DNA from: JANXLS01 sp038227045
GTDB taxonomy: Bacteria; Planctomycetota; SZUA-567; H5-PLA8
Assembly: GCA_038227045.1 (NCBI GenBank)
Contig: JBBRQD010000022.1
Coordinates: forward strand, 1 to 59,620
Reading direction: 5' to 3'
DNA: 59,620 nucleotides
Shown here piece after piece: positions 42,643 to 51,181 of the stretch (positions are counted from its first letter, which is position 1; each line of letters starts with the position of its first letter). Under the pieces are notes generated by a model that was given only the letters and a program-made list of their open reading frames with translations, ran no database searches and was not told the origin of the DNA. A program made the position numbers and the translations under genes.

Positions 42643-43017
42643 TCAAGCTCCATTTCTCCAGGCGCGGTGGCGAATTATCCATTCGGAAATTCTAAAAGTT
42701 AGGAACAGAATAAAAAGCGCAAAACATCCGTCTACGATTCCGGTAAAGGTACGGTCAAAAGGGACAATCATACGTAATGCAGGAATTCCATTATGATACA
42801 TTATAACTTCGACGTCGTCCCAGATCGTCGGAATGGGGAATCCCTGGTATGAGTATACAACGTCCGTCAGCTTATCTGAGTTCGTTGCATACGTTGGTAT
42901 TATTGTCGTAAACCACACATGTGTATTCGCCCACATTAACCCACCCCACGCAAACATCATCACAATGGCCGTTGAGAGATGGATTTGAAAGCGCTTGCGG
43001 CGCGGAGGATTTTCCAT
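42643..43017 (-). CDS. Small integral membrane protein, unknown function
   Basis: A 124-aa protein starting with a basic cytoplasmic segment (PPRRKRFQIHLSTA) and two predicted transmembrane helices, about 16-32 (IVMMFAWGGLMWANT) and about 95-112 (CFALFILFLTFRISEWI), with an extracytoplasmic loop between. Similar small proteins with a KRFQIHLSTAI-type beginning are common in planctomycetes and verrucomicrobia and are annotated hypothetical. Its stop lies close to the jelly-roll/SGNH gene and its start close to the end of the GDSL gene, so it may share their transcript. Confidence 0.65.
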   Translation of the reverse strand: MENPPRRKRFQIHLSTAIVMMFAWGGLMWANTHVWFTTIIPTYATNSDKLTDVVYSYQGFPIPTIWDDVEVIMYHNGIPALRMIVPFDRTFTGIVDGCFALFILFLTFRISEWIIRHRAWRNGA

Positions 43018-43026
43018 GCATGTATG

Positions 43027-44295
43027 CTATTTGTATTCGTTCATCAATGCTTCCGCCTTCTGCGCGGCGGCGGTTCCAGGGTAGCGGTGGATCAACTGCT
43101 GACAGCCGCTGACCAGCGTTTCGATTCCTTGTGTGTTGTTTTTGCGAAATTGCGTGTCTTTGTCTTTCGGGGCTTTACCTCCGGTTACGCGCTTAAAGCC
43201 TTCTTCGAATGTCTGGAGCTGTCTGAACATTTGCTCGGCTTCGAATTCCTTTACGACCTTGGGATCCTTTCGCAGTTGATCCGCGGCCTGCTTTGCTTTC
43301 GTGCCGATCTCGTCACCGGCAAATTGCAGGGCCAACTTTTCTAGCCGCACCACGGCGAGCACGGGCTTAGTGTCCTTGTACGCCAGCGCGGCGTCGAGGT
43401 TTTCCATGCCGCCGCCATGCAGCGCATCGAACATCATCTTCGCTTCGGCGGCTTCTTCGGCGTCTTTGCTGTCTTTCTTGGCGACGAGTGTCTTGAGAAC
43501 CTGGCTCAACCCAACGCCGCTTTTGATTTGCGCGGCCTGTGCGGCCAGCTTTTTGTACGGGCCGGGGCCGGCCAGAGCGGCGGTGTTGGACTCTTTTAGC
43601 AATACTTTGACATTTTCGTCAATGGCCTGCGCCCAGATCTCGTAGCCCTTCAAATTGGGATGAAGGAAATCTGGCATGATATCTTTGCTCATGGTCTTAT
43701 CGGGTTCAAGGAACTTGTCGCCGATGTCGAGGAAGTGCAGCGTTCGGCCGTCGTCAAATTTGGCGATCAGTTTGTTAACGCCCGCGTTCTTATCACGTGA
43801 GGCGTCCGCCTTTTCACCGCGCGGGAAGATGCCGAGCAGAAGAATGTTTGCCTGGGGCTGCTTGCCTTTGATCTCCGCGACAATGGCCTTGATGCCTTCA
43901 GCGACGTCGGGGATCGAATCGCCATTGTTTGTGCCAATCATGATGACGAACAGACGCGCCTCGTAGCCGTCAAGTTCGCCATTCTGCAAGCGCCACAAGA
44001 CGTGTTCCGTGCGATCCCCGGAGATGCCGAGATTCAGCGCCTGATGGGGGGAAAAGAATTTTTGCCAGACACTCAAGCCTGAAGAACGCCATCCGTCGGT
44101 GATGGAATCGCCCACGAAGACCAGATTGATCGTGCCGTGCATCTTCTTTATGTCTTCGAGAAATCCGGTATGTCGCGGAAGGTCTTTTTCGGCGGGTTTA
44201 GTCGTGTTTGGCTCGCCGGAAAAAGCGAGTGACGCAGCGAATACGCCACAGGCCAGAACCGCAAGACAACAGTGCTTTGGGGTCTCCACGATCAT
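43027..44295 (-). CDS. Secreted GDSL/SGNH hydrolase (PAF-acetylhydrolase-like) with C-terminal helical domain
   Basis: A 422-aa exported esterase. A signal peptide (CLAVLACGVFAASLAF) precedes the SGNH domain (about 40-235). Visible blocks are VFVGDSITDGWRSSG with the catalytic Ser, LGISGDRTEHVLWRLQNGEL, MIGTNNG and DFLHPNLKGYEIWA with the catalytic Asp/His pair. These are typical of the platelet-activating-factor acetylhydrolase Ib-like group, often deacetylases of carbohydrates in bacteria. The remaining 190 residues are helical and Lys/Ala-rich with a TPR-like end (CQQLIHRYPGTAAAQKAEALM). The start is uncertain: 44295 gives the signal peptide but has a poor ribosome site, and 44361 is an in-frame alternative. 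Confidence 0.8.
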   Translation of the reverse strand: MIVETPKHCCLAVLACGVFAASLAFSGEPNTTKPAEKDLPRHTGFLEDIKKMHGTINLVFVGDSITDGWRSSGLSVWQKFFSPHQALNLGISGDRTEHVLWRLQNGELDGYEARLFVIMIGTNNGDSIPDVAEGIKAIVAEIKGKQPQANILLLGIFPRGEKADASRDKNAGVNKLIAKFDDGRTLHFLDIGDKFLEPDKTMSKDIMPDFLHPNLKGYEIWAQAIDENVKVLLKESNTAALAGPGPYKKLAAQAAQIKSGVGLSQVLKTLVAKKDSKDAEEAAEAKMMFDALHGGGMENLDAALAYKDTKPVLAVVRLEKLALQFAGDEIGTKAKQAADQLRKDPKVVKEFEAEQMFRQLQTFEEGFKRVTGGKAPKDKDTQFRKNNTQGIETLVSGCQQLIHRYPGTAAAQKAEALMNEYK

Positions 44296-44521
44296 TCTCC
44301 ATGGGACAGAAACGGGTACATTGCACGCAACATGTCTACTATCGAGATACGGCGATAGCATGTCAATCCCTAAAAACGCTTTCAGGAGGACTGTGTCTGT
44401 AGTTCGGAAATATTTCGATGCAGCGCTCCCATTTCCACGCGTCGAAAAAAGCATACGAGTGTATTCAACTTCAGTCAGCAGCTTTGGGATTCTTACCCTT
44501 TACTTACTTGGAGTTCTCACA

Positions 44522-45946
44522 ATGCTCCGACGCGATTTTATTTCACGCATGACGGCCGCGGGCATCGGCACCGTGGCCACATCGGCTTTGCTGCGCGCGG
44601 ACGACACCGAGGCGCCCGCCGCGCCGCGCGATGTCGTGCGGATGGCCTTCGCCGGCGTGCGCGGACGGGGTTCGGATCTGATGAAGGAATGGGCGAAGAT
44701 GAAGGACGTCCAAATCGCCGCCATTGCGGACCCGGACGAAAACGTGATCGGCAAAGCGATGAAGATCGCTGCCGATAACGGCGGGCAAAAGCCGCGCTAC
44801 GAACAGGACATCCGCAAAATCCTCGACGACAAAACGATCGACGCGGTCGTCGTCGCCACGCCCAACCACTGGCACAGCCTCGCGTCTATTTGGGCGCTTC
44901 AAGCGGGCAAACACGTGTACTGTGAAAAGCCCATCAGCCACAATTATTGGGAAGGCGCGCGCCTGGTCGAAGCCGCCCACAAATACAACCGCGTCGCGGT
45001 CACCGGGACGCAGCGGCGTTCGTCCGCCAACGTTGCCGCCGCCATCGCATACATGCAAGCGGGAAAACTCGGGCGCGTGAAAGTGGGACGCGGGCTTTAC
45101 TACGGCAAGCGGGCGAGCATTGGAAAGAAACCGGATGCCCCGGTTCCGGCCGGCGTGGACTACAATCTCTGGCAAGGCCCCGCGCCCGAACGGCCGTTCA
45201 ATCCCAATCGATTTCATTACGAATGGCATTGGAACTGGGACTACGGCGGCGGCGATATGGCCAACAATGGTGTCCATCACCTCGACGTGATTCGCTGGGG
45301 CCTGGGCAAAAACGAACTGCCCAAACGCGCCCTCAGCCTCGGGGGCCGCTACAATTTCAACGACGATGGCGTCACCCCCAACACGCAACTGGCCTGGTAC
45401 GATTACGGCGACTGCCAGATGATCTGCGAAATCCGCAACTTCGAATGCGAACCGTATCGAGCCGAAAAGCCTGGCGTGATCTTCGAATGCGAAAACGGGT
45501 ATCTGATCGCCGAAAGCACCGAACACGCCGCGTACGATTTGAAATGGAACAAGATCGAAACCTTCACCGGCGGAAACGATCACTATCGGCGGTTTGTCGA
45601 TGCGGTGAAAAAAGGGAGTCTGGACACGCCCGCCAACCACATTCTTCAAGGTCATCTGTCCACCGCGGTATGCCACCTCGGCAACATTTCGTACCGCACT
45701 GGAGAAGAGCGGCCGTTCGAAGGCGCGGAGGCGCTTTTCAAAGACAACGAAACGCTTTCCGAAGCGTACGGCCGCATGACCGAGCATCTCGCAAAAAACA
45801 ACGTCGATCTCAAGACTGCAAAGGTGTGCATCGGTAAATCGCTCGAATTCGACCCGAAAAGCGAAACGTTTCCCGGAGACGCAAAAGCCACCGCGCTCCT
45901 GCGTCGCGAATACCGTGCTCCGTTTGTGGTGCCGGAGAAAGTCTGA
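44522..45946 (+). CDS. Gfo/Idh/MocA-family oxidoreductase, exported type
   Basis: A 474-aa NAD(P)-dependent oxidoreductase. The N-terminus LRRDFISRMTAAGIG is a Tat-like signal, so the folded enzyme is probably exported. The Rossmann part has AFAGVRGRGSDLMKEW, VVVATPNHWHSLASIWALQ and the EKP motif in VYCEKPISHNYWEG. The C-terminal domain contains WNWDYGGGDMANNGVHHLDVIRWGLG-like residues with the candidate His for catalysis. Such exported members usually act on sugars or glycosides. The ATG at 44522 has GGAG 8 bases upstream; the longer ORF runs over the divergent GDSL gene and is not used. It is followed 31 bases later by another Tat-type gene. Confidence 0.88.
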   Translation: MLRRDFISRMTAAGIGTVATSALLRADDTEAPAAPRDVVRMAFAGVRGRGSDLMKEWAKMKDVQIAAIADPDENVIGKAMKIAADNGGQKPRYEQDIRKILDDKTIDAVVVATPNHWHSLASIWALQAGKHVYCEKPISHNYWEGARLVEAAHKYNRVAVTGTQRRSSANVAAAIAYMQAGKLGRVKVGRGLYYGKRASIGKKPDAPVPAGVDYNLWQGPAPERPFNPNRFHYEWHWNWDYGGGDMANNGVHHLDVIRWGLGKNELPKRALSLGGRYNFNDDGVTPNTQLAWYDYGDCQMICEIRNFECEPYRAEKPGVIFECENGYLIAESTEHAAYDLKWNKIETFTGGNDHYRRFVDAVKKGSLDTPANHILQGHLSTAVCHLGNISYRTGEERPFEGAEALFKDNETLSEAYGRMTEHLAKNNVDLKTAKVCIGKSLEFDPKSETFPGDAKATALLRREYRAPFVVPEKV

Positions 45947-45977
45947 GATCAGGCTCTGTTCTGGAGCAGTGAATATC

Positions 45978-47555
45978 ATGAGATCCAATTTCTCTGCCGA
46001 CCGGCGCCGCTTCATCAAGCTCCTCGGCACCGGAGCAGCGTGTGCCGCCGGTGCCGGTGTGGTCACAGCCGCTGAAGCCGATCCCGGTCGCATCGCTCGC
46101 GAAAACGCGCGTACCGGCACTCTGGACTGGATGCTGACGCGCACCCACGTCGATCCCAAAACAAAATACCGCAGCCCATCGATTGAAGGTTACTGTTCCC
46201 ACGCCAGTGCGCTCGCCGGCTGCGACAGCGTGCGTTTTTACGTCAGCACAAATCCGCCCTCGCGCTTCACGCTGGACATTTACCGCATGGGTTATTACGG
46301 CGGCAAAGGCGGCCGGCACGTAATGAATTTGGGGCCGTTCGACGGCATTACACAACCCGACCCACCCATCGGCGACAAACGCGTCCGAGACTGTCAATGG
46401 CAGCCGTGCGCCGAAATCCGCATTCCCACCGAGTGGGTCAGCGGCGTTTATCTTGGCAAGCTGACCGCCGAAGCCTTCGAGACCGGCACCTCCGGCGGCT
46501 GGCAGAGCTATGTGATCTTCATCGTCCGCGATTGCCGCCGCGCCGATTACATCTTTCAATGCTCGGACAATACCTGGCAAGCCTACAACCGCTGGCCCAG
46601 TCAATTCGCGCTTTACGACGACGGCAAATCCGTCTGGTATTGGGGCCCGGATGTCGCCGTCAGCCGCAACCGTCCTTATGGCAAATACTGTCAGATTCTC
46701 GACGCGCCGCTCTCCACCGGCTCGGGCGAATGGTTCCTCTGGGAATTTCCGTTCGCCTATTGGCTCGAATCGCTGGGGCGCGACGTGACTTACGTTTCCA
46801 ACCTCGACACCCACGCATGCCCCGGCAGCCTGCTCCGCGCCAAAGGCTTCCTCTCGCTAGGCCACGACGAATACTACTCGCCGCAGATGTACAAAGGCCT
46901 CAAGGATGCCATCAAGGCCGGACTCAGCGTCGGATTTTTCTCTGGCAACACCTGCTGCGGACGCATCCGTTATTCACAGGATTCGTCCGGAAATAAAAAC
47001 GGCGTCTTCGAACGCGTCGGTGTGTGGGGGCCGAAAGGCGGCATGAAACTGATCACCGGCATGGAGCGCCTCGCGCACGATCCGCCCTATGCGAACGAAC
47101 TGATCGGATCGCATTCCACCGGTCCGGTCACGGGCGGAGCGGATTGGATTTGCACGGCACCCGAGCATTGGTTGTACAACGGCACCGGCATGAAACACGG
47201 CGACACCATTCCGGGTTTGATCGGTTGGGAATGGCATGGCGATACCGCGAAGATTCCCGGCATCGAAGTCGTCGCCACCGGCCCGACGCAAAGCGCGCCG
47301 GGCAAGCTCAACGGCGGACAATACGCCGCCACCGTTTATCCCGGCGGTGCCGGTTCCGGAGGCGGAGGCGGAGGCCGCACCGGTTCCGAAGGCCCGAAAA
47401 ACAACATCGTCTTCAACGCCGCGACCTGCTGGTGGGCGGACGGACTCTCCGCACCGCCGGGTTACGTGCGCCCGTCCGTATACACGTCGCCCCGCGGCCC
47501 GGATGAGCGCGTGCAGCGCATGACGTTAAACGTTTTGGAACGGATGCTGACGTAA
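45978..47555 (+). CDS. N,N-dimethylformamidase large-subunit-like exported protein
   Basis: A 525-aa protein matching the C-terminal domain of the N,N-dimethylformamidase beta subunit. A Tat-like signal (DRRRFIKLLGTGAACAAGAG) is present. Family segments include VRFYVSTNPPSRFTLDIYRMGYYGG, YIFQCSDNTWQAYNRWP, LYDDGK, SNLDTHACPG and LGHDEYYSPQMY. The true amidase has an iron centre; ligands cannot be verified by eye, and most genomic homologues of this type have unknown substrates. A Gly-rich stretch (PGGAGSGGGGGGRTGS near 455) lies in a loop and is encoded by a 28-base string shared with the M81 gene. The ATG at 45978 is the first that gives a clean signal peptide. Confidence 0.8.
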   Translation: MRSNFSADRRRFIKLLGTGAACAAGAGVVTAAEADPGRIARENARTGTLDWMLTRTHVDPKTKYRSPSIEGYCSHASALAGCDSVRFYVSTNPPSRFTLDIYRMGYYGGKGGRHVMNLGPFDGITQPDPPIGDKRVRDCQWQPCAEIRIPTEWVSGVYLGKLTAEAFETGTSGGWQSYVIFIVRDCRRADYIFQCSDNTWQAYNRWPSQFALYDDGKSVWYWGPDVAVSRNRPYGKYCQILDAPLSTGSGEWFLWEFPFAYWLESLGRDVTYVSNLDTHACPGSLLRAKGFLSLGHDEYYSPQMYKGLKDAIKAGLSVGFFSGNTCCGRIRYSQDSSGNKNGVFERVGVWGPKGGMKLITGMERLAHDPPYANELIGSHSTGPVTGGADWICTAPEHWLYNGTGMKHGDTIPGLIGWEWHGDTAKIPGIEVVATGPTQSAPGKLNGGQYAATVYPGGAGSGGGGGGRTGSEGPKNNIVFNAATCWWADGLSAPPGYVRPSVYTSPRGPDERVQRMTLNVLERMLT

Positions 47556-47669
47556 ATAATCTACGCGATTCATTGCTGCTCTACTATCCTCGGCCTGATT
47601 CCGACTCATTTCATGAACGTGCTTCGGTGTAAATGTCAATGACACTATGAACGGCCTTTCTGCCGGTGA

Positions 47670-47876
47670 CTTGCGACGGCGTTGTGGCTGCTCGCTGGCG
47701 CAATTCATGCGGGACAGCCGAAACAACCGGCTGGACAGATCCAAATCCTGCGTGTTTTTTCCGACAAACATCGCTACCAGCCGAACGAAATAGGCGGCGT
47801 ACATGAAGTTCGCGCCTCGATCCGAACAAAAATCGCTCGTTTTCCGCTCGCACCCGGTTTTGAAACACTCTCTTAA
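47670..47876 (+). pseudogene. Remnant of a small secreted protein gene
   Basis: The frame reads LATALWLLAGAIHA, a convincing signal-peptide core, then GQPKQPAGQIQILRVFSDKH and RYQPNEIGG before ending at 47876. It is preceded by an in-frame TGA with no ATG between. The mature part resembles the beginning of larger surface proteins but breaks off. The rest of the 340-base gap between the flanking genes has no other supported gene. I regard it as decayed. Confidence 0.4.
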
Positions 47877-47896
47877 TCCGAAACAGGACGATCCCT

Positions 47897-49450
47897 ATGT
47901 ATTGCAACCATTATCCTTGCCGCCTGATTGCCGGTCTGATTGTATATACGGTTTGCCTTTACCTGCATGCCGAAGATGCACCGCCGAAGGTTCAGGCCAA
48001 GGCGCCCGCGTCGGATATCAAGGCGGGTTTTGCCGAACGCGACATTACGCCTGCGCTGGGCATGGAGCAGCCGGGGGGGTATGGGAAGTCCTTTCATCGT
48101 ACATTTCACGATGCGTGCAAGGTGCGCGTGGCGGTGTTCGACGATGGCAAGAAACGCGTCGCGCTCGTGGGGCTCGATGCGCTGATTGTGCCGCGCGGGC
48201 TGGTTCTCAAAGTCCGGCAGGAGATCGCAAAGGCGTGCGGCATACCCGGCGATTGTGTCATGATCGGGGCGTCCCATTCGCACTCGTCCGGCCCGATCGG
48301 GATGGTTCAGCCGGGCGAACTCGATTATGCGAGCGAGTTGGTCAAACGCCTGGCGTATGAGGAATCGTCGTGCGCCGATGCAGGATATCTGCTGACCGTG
48401 CAAAAGGCCATTGTGGATGCGGTGGTCTGGGCGGACAAAACCAAGGTGCCCGCGCAATTGGGCTTCGGGAGCGGGCATGAGGATAAAGTCAGTTTCAACC
48501 GGCGTCTGCGGATGAAAAACGGCGAAACGTGGTCGCACCCGGGACAGGGGAATCCGGATATACTGGATTACGCCGGGCCGATCGATCCGCAAGTAGGTGT
48601 GATCGCCGCGTGGGACATGAATGGCGCAATGCTGGGTTGTGTAGTTAATTTTGCATGTCACGCGACGACCAACCCGGGAGGCATTTCAGCCAATTGGATA
48701 TACTATCTTGAAAAGACTATCCAGGGCGCGTTGCAGACGCGGGCGACAGTGGTATTTCTTCAGGGCGCGTGCGGCGACATTACTCAAGTGGACAATTTAG
48801 ATCCCTATCAGCGCCCCGCGGCGGAAGACTGGGCCCTTCGCGTGGGCGGGCGGGTGGGTGCCGAAGCCGTTAAGACCATTTTGATCATGCCGAGGAGCAC
48901 GGACGCGGGCTTGGATGCGAAACAAAAGACAGTCAACATCAAGCGCCGGATGCCCGATCCCGAGAAGGTAAAGAAAAGTTTGGATATTGTTCAGAAGGAG
49001 AAACCCAAGTTCGATACCACCGACTGGTTGTTCGCCAAGGAAATCGTCATGCTGGACGCGCTGGTGCGCCATGAGCCCGAGTGTGAGGTCGAAGTGCAGG
49101 CGATTCAAATAGGCCCGGCTGTTTTTATCAGCAATCCTGCCGAATATTTTGTGAATAACGGCCTGCGCATCAAGAAAGAGAGCCCATTTTCACTTACCTT
49201 TCCGGTGGAATTGGCGAATGGGTGCACCGGATATGTGCCTACTGAGGAAGCCTTCAAACCCGGGGGTGGAGGTTATGAAACTCGTCTTACCTATTACAGC
49301 AACCTGGAGGTTACCGCGGGAACGCAGATGGCGGACGTGGGAATTGCTCTCGCCAAACAGATGTCGCCCGGAAAAGTTCCCGAGTTGCCAAAGGCCCAGA
49401 AGTTCGGACATCCTTGGAGCTATGGGGCGGTGGGGCCGGAATTGAAATGA
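47897..49450 (+). CDS. Secreted neutral/alkaline ceramidase-like protein
   Basis: A 517-aa exported protein with the N-terminal domain of neutral/alkaline non-lysosomal ceramidase. The signal peptide is within residues 1-25. The zinc site is seen in GASHSHSSGPIGM (two His) near 132 and in VVNFACHATTNPGG near 252; ACGDITQVDNLDP and the late GYVPTEEAFKPGGGGYE are also family features. Ceramidases cleave the amide of ceramide, but bacterial members of this size in planctobacteria probably have other amide or ester substrates. The ATG has AGGA 9 bases upstream. It is a single-gene unit. Confidence 0.85.
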   Translation: MYCNHYPCRLIAGLIVYTVCLYLHAEDAPPKVQAKAPASDIKAGFAERDITPALGMEQPGGYGKSFHRTFHDACKVRVAVFDDGKKRVALVGLDALIVPRGLVLKVRQEIAKACGIPGDCVMIGASHSHSSGPIGMVQPGELDYASELVKRLAYEESSCADAGYLLTVQKAIVDAVVWADKTKVPAQLGFGSGHEDKVSFNRRLRMKNGETWSHPGQGNPDILDYAGPIDPQVGVIAAWDMNGAMLGCVVNFACHATTNPGGISANWIYYLEKTIQGALQTRATVVFLQGACGDITQVDNLDPYQRPAAEDWALRVGGRVGAEAVKTILIMPRSTDAGLDAKQKTVNIKRRMPDPEKVKKSLDIVQKEKPKFDTTDWLFAKEIVMLDALVRHEPECEVEVQAIQIGPAVFISNPAEYFVNNGLRIKKESPFSLTFPVELANGCTGYVPTEEAFKPGGGGYETRLTYYSNLEVTAGTQMADVGIALAKQMSPGKVPELPKAQKFGHPWSYGAVGPELK

Positions 49451-49477
49451 CTGCGTTCCAGGTGGAGGATTTTTCCG

Positions 49478-50965
49478 CTACTTCAACAGCTTCGTCCAGA
49501 ACGCTTCGGCATCCCGCACGGCTTTCAGCGCTTCGGCGCGCTGTTCCGGATCGGTCAGCGCTTTCTCAATCAGGCCGCCGCGCTCTTGCGTCCAGTTCAA
49601 AAACATCTGCACGGATTCACGCGCCGGTTTCTGCGGCTTGCCTTCGAATTCCACGTACCACGGCGCCGTCAACGCGTTGCGCAGCGTCTTCTCCACGTCG
49701 TTCGTCGCGCGCACCAGGAACCAGCCGCTATCCGTGAGCGTGAACGTGTGCGGTAGCGTTATTTCCACCGCGACACCGTTGACGATCAATTCGACCGATT
49801 TGAGTTTATCGCGCGAGTCGAGACGGCCTTCGAGATGCACGGCGAGTTCCGCGCCGCCGCTTTTGAACACTTTGCCGGGCCATTCGCTGTTGGCGGTGAC
49901 GCGCAGCAGCGGGCCGTTGGTCACGAACGCGCGGCCGGCTTTGAGGCCCTCCCACCATTTCTCGTAAGTGAGCGGGCCGTCGAGATGCACGTAGACGCGG
50001 TTGTAACCGACCGGGTTGGGCAGCACGCCGCTGGCGCTGCCGGCGCTCGGCGGAATGCGCAGCCCGCAGTTGAGAATGTGAAAATACAGGCTCTGCGAGT
50101 ACAGCCCGTTGCCGTGGGGCGGAGGAAAAAGGTTGCGGTCGCGCGGGCGGCCCCAGGCTTCAGCGTCATTCATGCCACCGCGATTCGAATGATTGTTGAG
50201 CAGGCCGATGCTGTCGGCGTTTCCGGTCGCCAGCCAGATCGGAACGTCCCACCAAAACGGTTTTTCGATGTCCACCCACGCGCCCGCGGCCTTCGCGTCG
50301 GCCAGGAATTTTACCGACGGCGGGTATTCGCGCGCCGCGCCGATCAATGCGAGTGGCTGCTTCAAATTCAGCAACATCAACGCGCCGCCGCCGCGCTCGT
50401 CCTCGCCGCCCAGCACGTGATAGAAACGGTCGCCATCGAAGTTGCGCGTGCGGTTCTCCGGCACGGCGGTTTTGAGCCATTCACTCCTGTTGTTCCACCA
50501 CGTCGCGACCGCGCCGACATGCAGGTCTTCGGCGCGCATGAGCAGCTCAATATCGGCGAGGCTGCGATGGATGTGCGTCTCGCCGCTCCACCAGCCTTCG
50601 GCGGAAAGATTGGCCAGGCGCGCAAGTTTTTCGGCCACTGCCACGGTCTGGCCGTCGGCCAGCGTGAACTCTCCCTTTGCCGCGTTCCACTCGGGGCCGC
50701 TTTCGATTTCGTAGCGGTACTTCCCCGGTTCGAGTGTGACGCTGGCGGTGCCGTCGCAGACGAAATGATCGAACCAGAACGGCAATCCGGCTGCGCGCTG
50801 CGCCTTGCCTTTTTCGTCGAACAAATGGATACGGCATGGCAATGGAGGCAGCGGCTTCTCGCCTGCATCAGCCAAACGGGCGTCGTGAATGCTAAAGGTC
50901 GCGATTCCCGCGGCGTACGTAACAAATGAACACGCGGCGAGGGTGGCGATCAGGATGAATTTCAT
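49478..50965 (-). CDS. CehA/McbA-family metallohydrolase, secreted
   Basis: A 495-aa exported protein. A signal peptide (FILIATLAACSFVTYAAG) precedes an N-terminal beta domain (about 20-115) and the CehA/McbA-like PHP-type metal-binding region beginning SAEGWWSGETHIHRS near 125 (HxH). The segment LLMRAEDLHVGAVATWWNN follows. The family includes carbaryl hydrolase CehA; planctobacterial members are common and of unknown substrate. The C-terminal domain is beta-rich. It is convergent with the ceramidase-like gene and divergent from the CocE gene. The ATG has GGAG upstream. Confidence 0.8.
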   Translation of the reverse strand: MKFILIATLAACSFVTYAAGIATFSIHDARLADAGEKPLPPLPCRIHLFDEKGKAQRAAGLPFWFDHFVCDGTASVTLEPGKYRYEIESGPEWNAAKGEFTLADGQTVAVAEKLARLANLSAEGWWSGETHIHRSLADIELLMRAEDLHVGAVATWWNNRSEWLKTAVPENRTRNFDGDRFYHVLGGEDERGGGALMLLNLKQPLALIGAAREYPPSVKFLADAKAAGAWVDIEKPFWWDVPIWLATGNADSIGLLNNHSNRGGMNDAEAWGRPRDRNLFPPPHGNGLYSQSLYFHILNCGLRIPPSAGSASGVLPNPVGYNRVYVHLDGPLTYEKWWEGLKAGRAFVTNGPLLRVTANSEWPGKVFKSGGAELAVHLEGRLDSRDKLKSVELIVNGVAVEITLPHTFTLTDSGWFLVRATNDVEKTLRNALTAPWYVEFEGKPQKPARESVQMFLNWTQERGGLIEKALTDPEQRAEALKAVRDAEAFWTKLLK

Positions 50966-51181
50966 ACGGGGTTAGGCTCCGGGGCATGTTTCGAGGCGGC
51001 TTTCCCGCCCATTGCATATAAACCACACGGGCGGCGGCAGCGCAACTCGTGCTGAAAATCCGGGCGCCGGGCGAAAGAGCGCTTGCAACCCTCACATTTT
51101 TACGCTGGACACCGTGGATCGATAGCATCATCATCATCCTTATATTCCATGGAGCGAAATAAAGAATGGAGCAGGCTGGGA

